A stretch of 64,000 bases of DNA, from positions 1 through 64,000 of the forward strand of contig NZ_JNWK01000010.1 in the NCBI RefSeq assembly GCF_000716445.1. The letters are read 5' to 3'. The notes under the pieces were generated by a model. It saw nothing but the letters and a program-made list of their open reading frames with translations, was not told where the DNA came from and did no database searches. This DNA is from Streptomyces wedmorensis (GTDB lineage: Bacteria > Actinomycetota > Actinomycetes > Streptomycetales > Streptomycetaceae). The translations under genes were made by a program, and so were the position numbers. Shown piece by piece: positions 50,901-58,569 of this stretch (position 1 is the first letter of the stretch; the number at the start of each line of letters is the position of its first letter).

Positions 50901-51039
50901 GAACGCCCCGGAGACGGAGTCGCCCACGCAGCTGGACGAGTTGGCCCGTCGGCTCGTCACGCCGCTGTCGCGCCTGCTGCGCGCGGAGCTCCGGGCGGAC
51001 CGTGAGCGGGTGGGACGCCTGAGAGACCACGGCCACTGA
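47905..51039 (+). CDS. 1044-residue Pro/Ala-rich CIS protein with repeated VQR motifs
   Basis: GTG start with a perfect Shine-Dalgarno AAAGGAGGT eight bases upstream (ATG at 47911 is spaced less well). The N-terminal 90 residues look folded (VQRVLGAPATIAEHGFSASL, THWNPSFQSDLGHGALPD), as do the last 40 (TQLDELARRLVTPLSRLLRAEL). The 900 residues between are Ala/Pro/Thr/Ser-rich and probably disordered, punctuated by roughly 17 VQR motifs, usually VQRA or VQRS, at irregular 20-70 residue spacing. No enzyme motif. By position it is in the tape-measure slot; by composition it is not a normal helical tape measure. It could be a scaffold, length regulator or cargo-binding protein. Function unknown. 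Confidence 0.85.
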   Translation: MGMFEKLRGRKARSAESPAPVESAAPAAAPGDAWLALPPVQRVLGAPATIAEHGFSASLATHWNPSFQSDLGHGALPDAPAGVLLDAVRPVPASGTGSSDGELPGLRLPVARSTGPVDGATADSVPLPGGAAPAPTEGARAGGAVQRASAAPGPVRGGSGPGTSGSAPRPVQRAAGVRPAGTASEGGSGVDAAAPAAGAASRGPVRPAPARRSPLVTARPVEPSRRLAPAGAARHASPSAPEAGTVQRSAAPTVTSDTTATGKTPTGSPDTAAPEPVGSGRPQNVPGPGSPAGPGTPVGALDAPVQRRPPVRRSRRAPGADWTTTASTPPTAPAPAAGPASPASEQAGSAPAAPPRQATPPPASARPSAPMSPNAPAPRANPAARPGLGAPVQRSAAEDTGSGRAPAARTNPTPRRSPIGAPIVRSTPDASASALPGARQARPAAPVPGGGAEPASVQRAAQSTSEGAPGTPAAPSRGETASTTHAPQAPLATRSAERGAPADARPPAGPTVQRSAAPDAPAVQRATAAAPPTPRSEPDAVAPRTSTPQDHASSALPVARTAQPGTAATARIPAADAPAVRRAASAAPVAPSPRPGAAATPTGTSTAGNSTVQRAVPALPVMPSVPQGTARAAAGTPAPPSAAGALPMASTSKPGAAAAPGTPVPAASGAQRGTHAAPAAPPAGPRTSTVPTTASSQEPAVQRAAAPTASAPGTSPTARARATGTPRAATDGSAPPRSTVQRATAPRPAATPPAVSTPVEALPVVQRGAAAPAPRGPVASPGSPVLPTTSTGPASPRTSATPVAGTPVRPSAPASASAAVGVPAPRVTVIDVPRAATPLVQRRASLPLATTRPLAPSLPGAASAPVAQGAVGGPVAPLVRPASTPAVQRSAAGPASAGTNGTGTATGTEARPVVPIAPPAAVRPVARPVVVQRLSAPETAPASTPVPAPVSGTSVPVVAAAPLQRTAAAPVPAARAQRPAAVTRSAPKTPSVQRTATGANAPETESPTQLDELARRLVTPLSRLLRAELRADRERVGRLRDHGH

Positions 51040-51106
51040 GTGGGATCCGCCCCGGACCGCACAGGGCCGCCGCCCACCGACACCGACTACCCGAGAGACC
51101 CTCATC

Positions 51107-51544
51107 ATGCCCACGCAGCTGGACCCCGCATCCACCGTCTTCTTCAAGCTGACGATCGACGGCCAGGACCTCGGCCTGTTCAACGGCTGTGACGGGCTGT
51201 CCTCCGAGGTGGAGATCGAGCAGCGCCAGGAGGGCGGGAACAACGGCTTCGTCTGGCAGCTGCCGACGCGGGTCACGTTCTCCACGATCCGCCTGACGCG
51301 GCCCCTGACGCCCGACACCACGAAGGTCGCCGCGTGGATCTCGTCGCTCGCGACGGGGATCACGAGGCCCACCGCGCAGATCGCGGCGCTGCGCGCCGAC
51401 GGGTCGGTGGTGGCGCAGTGGGGACTGGTGGAGGTGCTGCCGGTGCGGTGGACCGGGCCGACGCTCGACCCGGCCAGTCCGGCGGTGGCGACGGAATCGC
51501 TGGAGATCGCGCACCACGGGTTCACCGACGCGGGAGGCGCGTGA
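51107..51544 (+). CDS. cis1b: Second CIS tube-type protein
   Basis: 145 residues. TQLDPASTVFFKLTIDGQDLGLFNGCDGLSSEVEIEQRQEGG matches the gp19-like tube family (compare LQIDGV...SGLSMEQ in the first tube). In Afp/PVC particles such paralogues form the tube initiator layers on the baseplate (Pvc5-like). A 67-base gap separates it from the VQR protein; the LysM gene starts one base after its stop. Confidence 0.93.
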   Translation: MPTQLDPASTVFFKLTIDGQDLGLFNGCDGLSSEVEIEQRQEGGNNGFVWQLPTRVTFSTIRLTRPLTPDTTKVAAWISSLATGITRPTAQIAALRADGSVVAQWGLVEVLPVRWTGPTLDPASPAVATESLEIAHHGFTDAGGA

Positions 51545-51545
51545 G

Positions 51546-52286
51546 ATGGCTTCGCTCCTGGGCGCGTTGGCGGCCCGCGGTCTGTCGCGTGCGTCGCTCT
51601 CCATCCATCAGCCGCCGACGGATCTGGGCGGCTCGAAGGGTGGTCGGATCGGTGAGGTGAAGTTCCAGTTCAACCCTGACCAGTTGCACCTCAGTCGGTC
51701 CGCGAACTGGCACACGGAGCCGGCCGTGGCGTACACCCGGGGTGCTCCGCCGAAGTTCACCGGCAGCGAGCCCGCCCAGCTGCAGCTGGAGGTGTTCCTC
51801 GACCGCTCCGACGACCCGTCGTCCAACGACGTGCAGCAGCAGGTCGAGCTGCTGCTGTCGTGCTGCGAGGTGACCCAGCAGAGCATCAGCGCGAAGGCGC
51901 CGTCGCCGCCGTGGGTGGAGTTCTCCTGGGGGTCGTTCTCGACCGTGCAGTTCGTCGCGTACGTGACGTCCGTGTCGGCGACGTACACCCTCTTCAGTCC
52001 CAGCGGCATTCCGATCCGCGCCACGTGCTCGCTGTCGCTCACCGAGGTCGCCACGGCGACCAAGAAGCAGAACCCGACCTCCGGCGCGCTGTCGGCCCGC
52101 CGGGCGCACCGCACGGTCGCCGGCGACTCCCTCGCCTCCCTCGCGTGGCGGGAGTACGGCGACGCGACCCGCTGGCGGGTGATCGCCGAGGCGAACGGCA
52201 TCGACGATCCGATGCGGCTCCGTCCCGGCACGGAACTGCTGCTCCCGTCCACCACCGATACGCCGGAGACCCAGGGCGCCTCATGA
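51546..52286 (+). CDS. cis7: CIS LysM-type baseplate/tube adaptor (Afp7-like)
   Basis: 246 residues. The N-terminal adaptor domain (GEVKFQFNPDQLHLSRSANW, KFTGSEPAQLQLEVFLDR) is shared with phage gp53-like proteins. The C-terminal LysM (HRTVAGDSLASLAWREYGDATRWRVIAEANGIDDPMRLRPGTELLLP) is complete. It joins tube and spike or sheath at the baseplate. Overlaps the spike gene by ATGA. Confidence 0.93.
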   Translation: MASLLGALAARGLSRASLSIHQPPTDLGGSKGGRIGEVKFQFNPDQLHLSRSANWHTEPAVAYTRGAPPKFTGSEPAQLQLEVFLDRSDDPSSNDVQQQVELLLSCCEVTQQSISAKAPSPPWVEFSWGSFSTVQFVAYVTSVSATYTLFSPSGIPIRATCSLSLTEVATATKKQNPTSGALSARRAHRTVAGDSLASLAWREYGDATRWRVIAEANGIDDPMRLRPGTELLLPSTTDTPETQGAS

Positions 52287-54097
52287 GCGAGAAGACCTTC
52301 ACCACCGTCCTCCACGTGCAGCTCGACGGCACGCCTCTCCCGGACCCGCTCGCGGTCCGGCTCACCGAGGGCTGGGTGGACGCCAGCGTCAACGTCCCGT
52401 CCGCCTTCCAGCTGACGTTCAGCGACAAGGACGGCACCCTCACCGAGAAGTTCCCGTACCTGAGGGTCGGCGCGATGGCGGTGCTGTCCCCGTTCACCGA
52501 CGGCCGGCTCGGCGAGCCCATGCTCACCGGCGAGGTCACGGCCGTCGAGGTGGACGCGGCGCCCGGCCACGGCCGGTACCTGATCCTGCGCGGCTACGAC
52601 CCCGGGCACCGCCTGCTGCGCAACCGGCGGGTCGAGGGCTACCCGAACATGACGGCCTCCGACATCGTCCGGAAGCTCGCCGGCCTGAACCGGATCCCGC
52701 TCGGCAAGGTCGACGCGACGCCGACCGTGTACGAGTTGGCGACCCAGCCCAACATCACCGACTGGGACTTCCTGTCCCGGCTCGCGCGGGAGAACGACGT
52801 CCGCCTCTCCCTGGACGGGGCGGGCAGGCTGGTCTTCGCGGCGTTGCCGCCGGCGTCGTCCGCGCCCGCCGACACGACGCCCGCGGCGCAGAGCCCGTAC
52901 GTCCTGGACTTCGGTTCCAACACGCTGCACAGCCGGGTGTCCGTCACCGCCGCCGGGCAGGTCTCGAAGGTCGACGTGCGGGGCTGGGATCCGCGGACGA
53001 AGCAGGCGCTGTCCGCGCCCACGCCCGCCGTCGCGAGCCGGGACATCGTCTCCGACATCGCTCCGGCGCAGCTCTCGGCCCCGTTCGGTCCGGCCGAACT
53101 GGCCGCGACGGGAACGCCGTTCACCACCCAGTCGGAGGTGACGCAGGCGGCGGCGGCGCTCGCCGACGACGTCACCGGATCGTTCGCGGAGGTGGAGGTC
53201 GCGGTCACCGGCAATCCGGCGCTGAAGCCGGGACAGCCGGTCGCCGTCAAGGGCGCGGGCTTCCCGTTCGAGGGGCGCTACACGGCGACCGGGGTGCGTC
53301 ACGTCTTCGCGTCGGGGCGGCAGTTCACCAGCTGGCTGACGGTGTCGGGACGGCAGTTCCGTTCGCTGTACGGGACGGCGTCCGGCGGCGGCGAACCTGC
53401 GCCGCCGATGCCGGGTGTCGCGGTCGCGCTCGTCACCAACACGAAGGACCCGCTCTCGCTCGGCCGGGTCAGGCTGCGTTTCCCCTGGCTGTCGGCGACG
53501 TACGAGAGCGGCTGGTGCCGGGTCGCGCAGCTCGGCGGGCGCGGGGGCGGCGGTCTCGTCCTCCCCGAGGTGGACGACGAGGTGCTGTGCGCCTTCGACC
53601 GGGGCTCGCTGGAGCACCCGTACGTGCTCGCGGGGCTCTACAACGGCGTCGACCGGCACACCCCGGCCACCGACCGGGTGCCGCCGGTCGATCCGACCAG
53701 CGGGCGGGTGCAGTGGCGCGCGCTGACCTCCCGCACCGGGCACACGATCGAGCTGCGCGAGGAGGGCGGCCGGACGCGCGCCTCGCACGGCATCCGGCTG
53801 CGCACCGCGCAGGGTGCGCTGAGCATCGAGCTGAACGAGGCCAGGACCACCCTGACGGTGCAGAGCGACGGCACGGTCACCATCTCGGGCGCGCGGGGGG
53901 TGACGGTGGAGTCGGAGATGGACCTGACGCTCTCCGCCGCGGGGAAGATCCGGATGAACGCGGGGCTCGGCGTCGACATCAAGGCGGGGGCGAAGTTCAA
54001 GGTGTCGGCGGTGGCCCAGGCCGTCATCAACGCGCCGTCGTTCGTCACCGCGACGATCCCGATGCCCAACCCCGTCGTGGCGAACCTGCCGTTCTGA
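52283..54097 (+). CDS. cis8: CIS central spike protein, VgrG-like (Afp8-like)
   Basis: 604 residues. gp27-like N-terminal domains (1-360; YLILRGYDPGHRLLRNRR, NITDWDFLSRLARENDVRLSLD) are followed by a gp5/OB-fold baseplate V domain (VTNTKDPLSLGRVRLRFPWLSATYESGWCRVAQ) and a beta-helix-like C-terminus (VTISGARGVTVESEMDLTLSA) ending ANLPF. It forms the trimeric spike that pierces the target. No catalytic extension or separate PAAR tip gene is seen. Confidence 0.94.
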   Translation: MSEKTFTTVLHVQLDGTPLPDPLAVRLTEGWVDASVNVPSAFQLTFSDKDGTLTEKFPYLRVGAMAVLSPFTDGRLGEPMLTGEVTAVEVDAAPGHGRYLILRGYDPGHRLLRNRRVEGYPNMTASDIVRKLAGLNRIPLGKVDATPTVYELATQPNITDWDFLSRLARENDVRLSLDGAGRLVFAALPPASSAPADTTPAAQSPYVLDFGSNTLHSRVSVTAAGQVSKVDVRGWDPRTKQALSAPTPAVASRDIVSDIAPAQLSAPFGPAELAATGTPFTTQSEVTQAAAALADDVTGSFAEVEVAVTGNPALKPGQPVAVKGAGFPFEGRYTATGVRHVFASGRQFTSWLTVSGRQFRSLYGTASGGGEPAPPMPGVAVALVTNTKDPLSLGRVRLRFPWLSATYESGWCRVAQLGGRGGGGLVLPEVDDEVLCAFDRGSLEHPYVLAGLYNGVDRHTPATDRVPPVDPTSGRVQWRALTSRTGHTIELREEGGRTRASHGIRLRTAQGALSIELNEARTTLTVQSDGTVTISGARGVTVESEMDLTLSAAGKIRMNAGLGVDIKAGAKFKVSAVAQAVINAPSFVTATIPMPNPVVANLPF

Positions 54098-54124
54098 GAA
54101 CGCTGTTCCGAGGAGGACCTTCCG

Positions 54125-54523
54125 TTGAGTGAGCACTTCGTCGGCGCGGGCTGGGCCTTCCCCCTGCGCACCGGGCCCGGCGGGGCCATCGCCCTCGTGC
54201 GGCGCGACCGCGAGATCGAGGAGTCGATGCGGCTGGTCCTCGCCACGGCGCCGGGAGAGCGGCCGATGCGGCCCGAATTCGGGTGTGCCGTGCACGAGTT
54301 GGTGTTCGCTCCGGTCAACGACTCGACGATGGGGCGGGTGCGGCACGAGGTGATGGCCTCACTCGACCGCTGGGAGCCGCGCATCGAGGTGGAGGACGTC
54401 ACGGTCGCCCCGGCGCCCATGGAGCCGACCACGCTCTACATCGACGTCCGCTACCGGGTGCGCGGTGCGAACAACCCGCGCAACCTCGTCTTCCCCTTCT
54501 ACGTCATCCCCTCCGAGGACTGA
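54125..54523 (+). CDS. cis9: CIS baseplate wedge protein, gp25-like (Afp9-like)
   Basis: 132 residues from TTG 54125, chosen because GAGGAGGACC lies just upstream. The gp25 core: REIEESMRLVLATAPGERPMRPEFGCAVHELVF and LDRWEPRIEVEDVTV (the sheath-initiating EPR motif). It starts sheath polymerisation on the baseplate. Confidence 0.95.
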   Translation: MSEHFVGAGWAFPLRTGPGGAIALVRRDREIEESMRLVLATAPGERPMRPEFGCAVHELVFAPVNDSTMGRVRHEVMASLDRWEPRIEVEDVTVAPAPMEPTTLYIDVRYRVRGANNPRNLVFPFYVIPSED

Positions 54524-54534
54524 AAGAGCCACCC

Positions 54535-56520
54535 ATGGCCCTGCCCGCACCCCATCTCGACGACCGCCGCTTCCAGCAGTTCGTCGACGACGCCAAGCGC
54601 TACATCCAGCAGGCGTGCCCCGAGTGGAGCGACCACAACGTCTCGGACCCGGGCGTCACCCTCGTCGAGGCCGTCGCGCACATGGCGGACCAGCTCGTCT
54701 ACCGCCTCAACCGGGTTCCCGAGAAGAACCATCTGGCCTTCCTCGACCTGCTGGGCGTGACGCTGTTCCCGCCCGCCGCCGCCCGTGCCGACATCACGTT
54801 CCGGCTCTCCGCTCCGCAGCCCGAGCCGGTGCTGCTGCCCACCGGCACGGAGGTCTCCACGGGGCGTACGGAGACCGAGGAGGCGGTCGTCTTCGCGACC
54901 ACCGCCGATCTGACCGTGGTGCCGTGCGAGTTGACCCGTCTGCTGCGCCAGGAGTCCGGGGGCACGCCCGAGGACCGCTCGCAGGACGTGCTGGGCGGTG
55001 AGGACGTCTCCGTCTTCTCCGCGCTGCCACGGGTCGGCGACGTGCTGCTCCTCGGCCTGTCGGCGGCGGTGCCGGACTGTGTGCTGGTCCTGGACCTGGA
55101 CAGTCGCGTGGACGGCGTCGGCGTCGACCCGCGCCGGCCTCCGCTGGTCTGGGAGGCCTGGACGGCGGCCGAGGGATGGGTCGGGTGCGAGGTCGACGAG
55201 GACACGACGGGCGGACTGAACCGGCCGGGCGAGGTGGTCCTGCACATGCCGTCGGGGCACGTGGCCTCGCGCCTCGGCGGGCACGAGGCCGGCTGGGTGC
55301 GCTGCCGGGTCGTGGCGCCGGCCGAGGGGCTGCCGTCGTACAGCGAGTCGCCGACCGTGCGGGCGGCCACCGCCTTCACCATCGGCGGCACGGTGCGGGC
55401 GGCCCACGCGGAGGCGGTGCGCAACGAGCAGTTGGGCGAGTCGGAGGGCGTCCCGGGGCAGCGCGTGCGGCTCGCGCACGCGCCGGTCGTGGACCGGCCG
55501 CCGCTGCTGCTCCAGGTCGCCGAGCGGGCGGACGGCACGGACGAGGAGGACCCGGAGGCCGGCTGGCAGGAGTGGACGGTGGTGCGCGACTTCGCGTCCT
55601 CGCGCCCCGGCGACCGGCACTACACCCTGGACGCGACGACCGGCGAGATCGCGTTCGGCCCGTCGGTTCGCCAACCGGACGGCACGCTGCGGCAGTTCGG
55701 TGCCGTGCCGCCGAAGGGGGCGGCGATCCGCGCGCTGCGGTACGGCACCGGGGGCGGCCGGGCGGGCAACGTGGCCCGCTCCACGATCTCGGTGCTGCGC
55801 AGCTCCATCCCGTACATCGCGCGGGTGGAGAACCGGGAGGCGGCGCGGGGCGGGGTCGACGGCGAGACCGTCGAGGAGGCCAAGGCGCGGGCGCCCATCA
55901 CCCTCCGGGCGCAGGAGCGGGCCGTCACCGCCCGCGACTACGAGGAGCTGGCGCGGCGGGCCGCGCCCGAGGCCGCGCGGATCTCCTGCCTCGCGGCGGA
56001 CGCGGCCGAGGCGGGCGAGAACGCGGTGCGCGTCCTGGTGGTGCCGCAGGCGGTACCGGACCGGGGCGGGCGGCTCCGCTTCGAGCAGCTCGTGCCGGGC
56101 GAGGAGCTGCTGTCACGGGTGACCGGATTCCTCGACGAGCGGCGTCCGCTGGGCACCCGGCTGGCCGTCGGGCCGCCGTTCTACCAGGGCGTGACGGTGG
56201 TGGCGACGCTGCACTCCTTCCGGGCGGCCGAGGCGGAGCGGGTCCGCGCGGAGGCGCTGGACGCCCTGTACGCGTACCTGGACCCGCTGACGGGCGGGGC
56301 GCACGGCGAGGGATGGCCGTTCGGGCGCCCGCTGCGTGCCGGCGAGGTGTTCGCGGCGCTCCAGCGGGTGCCGGGCGTGGAGCTGGTCGACGAGGTCCTG
56401 CTGCATCCGGCGGATCCGCTGACCGGCAGGCGGGGTGACACGACCGACCGGATCGAGCTCGCGCCGTCCGCGCTGCTCTTCCCGTTCGACCACCGCGTCC
56501 GCGTGATCGAGGCGCGGTGA
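54535..56520 (+). CDS. cis11: CIS baseplate J-like protein (Afp11-like)
   Basis: 661 residues, ATG 54535 twelve bases after the previous stop. N-terminal wedge segment (DAKRYIQQACPEWSDHNVSDPGVTLVEAVAHMADQLVYRLNRVPEKN) and later baseplate J core (APITLRAQERAVTARDYEELARRAAPEAARI). It forms the iris-like wedge ring with Cis12. The stop overlaps the GTG of cis12. Confidence 0.95.
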   Translation: MALPAPHLDDRRFQQFVDDAKRYIQQACPEWSDHNVSDPGVTLVEAVAHMADQLVYRLNRVPEKNHLAFLDLLGVTLFPPAAARADITFRLSAPQPEPVLLPTGTEVSTGRTETEEAVVFATTADLTVVPCELTRLLRQESGGTPEDRSQDVLGGEDVSVFSALPRVGDVLLLGLSAAVPDCVLVLDLDSRVDGVGVDPRRPPLVWEAWTAAEGWVGCEVDEDTTGGLNRPGEVVLHMPSGHVASRLGGHEAGWVRCRVVAPAEGLPSYSESPTVRAATAFTIGGTVRAAHAEAVRNEQLGESEGVPGQRVRLAHAPVVDRPPLLLQVAERADGTDEEDPEAGWQEWTVVRDFASSRPGDRHYTLDATTGEIAFGPSVRQPDGTLRQFGAVPPKGAAIRALRYGTGGGRAGNVARSTISVLRSSIPYIARVENREAARGGVDGETVEEAKARAPITLRAQERAVTARDYEELARRAAPEAARISCLAADAAEAGENAVRVLVVPQAVPDRGGRLRFEQLVPGEELLSRVTGFLDERRPLGTRLAVGPPFYQGVTVVATLHSFRAAEAERVRAEALDALYAYLDPLTGGAHGEGWPFGRPLRAGEVFAALQRVPGVELVDEVLLHPADPLTGRRGDTTDRIELAPSALLFPFDHRVRVIEAR

Positions 56521-57086
56521 GCGGGTCCGCCCGGGGTACGGTGCCCGGGCTCGCGACCCCGTACCCGCTGGGGACCGCGCTGCCCGCCGTCTACGCGGAG
56601 GACGACTTCGGCCAGCGGTTCGTCACCGGCCTCGACGTCGTCCTCGCTCCGCTCTTCAACGTCCTGGACTCGCTGGAGGCCTACTTCTCACCCGCGCTGG
56701 CCCCCGCCGACTTCGTGGACTACCTCGCGACCTGGGTCGGCGCGGAGGTCGACGGCACCGAGCCGCTGCCGCTGCGCCGGCACGCCGTCGCCACGGCCGT
56801 CGCGCTCCACCGGGTCCGCGGCACCCGGCAGGGGCTGGCCGCGGCCGTCCGGCTGGCGTTCGGCGTCCCGGCGGAGATCACCGAGAGCGGTGGTGCCGAC
56901 TGGTCCGCCGCCCCCCTGGGCCCGTTCCCGGGGACTCCCGTGGCCGGGCTGCACGTCGTCCTCCGGGTCGCCGACCCCGCGTCCGTGGATCCGCACCGGC
57001 TGCGCGCGGTCGTGGCCGCCGCCCGCCCCGCCCACCTGCCGTTCACGGTCTCGGTGACCGCTTCCCGTACCTCCGAAGGAGCCTGA
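56517..57086 (+). CDS. cis12: CIS baseplate wedge protein, tail protein I-like (Afp12-like)
   Basis: 189 residues. LGTALPAVYAEDDFGQRFVTGLDVVLAPLFNVLDSLEAYFSP and DFVDYLATWVGAEVDG are the phage tail P2 I-like signatures; the C-terminal half has RGTRQGLAAAVRLAFGVPAEI. It pairs with Cis11 in wedges. It is shorter than Afp12, which carries extra domains. Confidence 0.93.
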   Translation: MSGSARGTVPGLATPYPLGTALPAVYAEDDFGQRFVTGLDVVLAPLFNVLDSLEAYFSPALAPADFVDYLATWVGAEVDGTEPLPLRRHAVATAVALHRVRGTRQGLAAAVRLAFGVPAEITESGGADWSAAPLGPFPGTPVAGLHVVLRVADPASVDPHRLRAVVAAARPAHLPFTVSVTASRTSEGA

Positions 57087-57091
57087 CCCCC

Positions 57092-58525
57092 ATGAGTGAC
57101 GCGCCCCAGACCCGCCCCTGCCCGGACTGCGCGAGCCCGGTGCGTACGGCGGACCAGTCGTTCTGCGACAGTTGCGGAGCGTTCCTGCGCTGGGACACCC
57201 CGGCCGGAACGCCGGCCACCGCCGACCCGCACGCCGCCGACCGCACGCCCCCGGCGACCACGGCCGACGCCGCCGACGGCCGGTCCGGCCACGCGACCGG
57301 CACGGCGGCACAGGCCGGCGCGGGCCGGGAGGAGGGGTCCTCCCCCGCCCCGGCCGGCGACACGCCGGAGGCGGGTACGGCTCCGGCGGCCCCGCGGTCG
57401 GACGCCGTCGGCACGGAGACCTCGGGCCCGGACACAGCGGGCACCACGAGCGACGGCGCGCCCGGCGGTCCCCGCGTCGGTCCGCCGCCCGCCGGCCCCG
57501 AGGAGGTCACGGCACCGCTGCCGGCCGTCGCGGATTCGCCGGAGGCGCAGGGACCGGCTGACGCACGGGCGCAGGCACATGCGGAGGCACCGATTGCGGC
57601 ACCCGCACCCACAGCGACGTCCTCGCCCTCGCCCGCCTCCGTACCGGTACCGGTACCGGAGGCACGGGCCGCGGGCGACGGGCCGTCGGACACGGCCGTG
57701 CGCGCGCTCCTCGTCCCGGTCCCCGGGAACCGGCCCGCGGAGCCGCCCGTCGCCGCGCCGGTGCTGCCCGCACGTCCGGAGGCGGCGCGGCCGACGGTCC
57801 GGGCCGCGGAGGCGGCCGTGCCCGTGCAGGGCGGCACGCCGTGCCCGGCGTGCTCGCTCGCCAACACGCCCGGCCGCCACTTCTGCCGTTTCTGCGCGAC
57901 CCCCATGGTTCCCGAGCGGCTGTCCGACGTGGAGGGCCCCTACGCGGGCCGGCGGCCCGGGCTCGCCCGCGACGGGAGCCGGTGGATCGTCCGCGCCCTG
58001 ATCGCCACGGCGGTCGTGGCCGTGGTGGTCGGCGGGATCGTCGGCGGCCCGCCGGCCGCCCGCGCGGTCCAGGACCACTTCGCCACCCGGGTCCCGGTGC
58101 ACCCCGTCGCCTGGACCGCCTCGCACTCCGCGCCGAAGCGGGACCCGAAGCTGGCCGGGGACGGATACTCCAACACCTGGTGGGGCACGGGGTACGCGGG
58201 CGACTCGGCGGGCCAGTACCTGGAGGCCCGGTTCGCCGAGCCGACCGACCTGCTGAGCCTCCTGATCACCCCCGGCAGCTCGAAGAACACCACGCAGGCG
58301 GACGGCCAGGCGACCCCGCGGACCTTCGACCTCGTCGTGAAGGACTCCTCGGGCGAGACCCGCGTGACCCACCACCGCATCAACGACGGCGGCACCCAGC
58401 GCGTCGACCTCCGGGTGCGCGACGCGCTGTCCGTGCGCCTCGTCCTCGGCACGGCGTGGCGGGCCGACCCCCGCAAGCAGGTGGCCGTCGCGGAACTGGA
58501 GTTCTTCGGCAGGTCCGTCTCCTGA
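57092..58525 (+). CDS. Zinc-ribbon, TM and discoidin-like protein at the end of the CIS operon
   Basis: 477 residues. Two zinc ribbons, Cys10/13/25/28 and Cys251/254/265/268, flank a 220-residue Ala/Pro/Thr-rich disordered linker. One membrane helix (about 298-320, IVRALIATAVVAVVVGG) follows. The C-terminal 140 residues form a discoidin/F5-F8-type carbohydrate-binding beta-sandwich (PTDLLSLLITPGSS, TFDLVVKDSSG, VAVAELEFFGRS). So the zinc ribbons face the cytoplasm, where CIS particles assemble, and the sugar-binding fold faces outside. It starts five bases after the cis12 stop, so it belongs to the operon. A membrane-docking or wall-contact role is inference. Confidence 0.85.
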   Translation: MSDAPQTRPCPDCASPVRTADQSFCDSCGAFLRWDTPAGTPATADPHAADRTPPATTADAADGRSGHATGTAAQAGAGREEGSSPAPAGDTPEAGTAPAAPRSDAVGTETSGPDTAGTTSDGAPGGPRVGPPPAGPEEVTAPLPAVADSPEAQGPADARAQAHAEAPIAAPAPTATSSPSPASVPVPVPEARAAGDGPSDTAVRALLVPVPGNRPAEPPVAAPVLPARPEAARPTVRAAEAAVPVQGGTPCPACSLANTPGRHFCRFCATPMVPERLSDVEGPYAGRRPGLARDGSRWIVRALIATAVVAVVVGGIVGGPPAARAVQDHFATRVPVHPVAWTASHSAPKRDPKLAGDGYSNTWWGTGYAGDSAGQYLEARFAEPTDLLSLLITPGSSKNTTQADGQATPRTFDLVVKDSSGETRVTHHRINDGGTQRVDLRVRDALSVRLVLGTAWRADPRKQVAVAELEFFGRSVS

Positions 58526-58569
58526 CGCGCCTCGCACGCTCCGATGTGCCGGAGCGACCGGCTCGCGTA

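Noticed and set aside
47617..51525. A 1302-codon minus-strand frame opposite the VQR protein
   Set aside because: Gly/Arg-rich shadow of a Pro/Ala-rich gene. The plus strand has the Shine-Dalgarno, the operon context and folded ends.
47722..57086. A prophage rather than a CIS
   Set aside because: No capsid, portal, terminase, integrase or lysis genes; the Afp15/16-like proteins and gene order are those of an extracellular-type contractile injection system.
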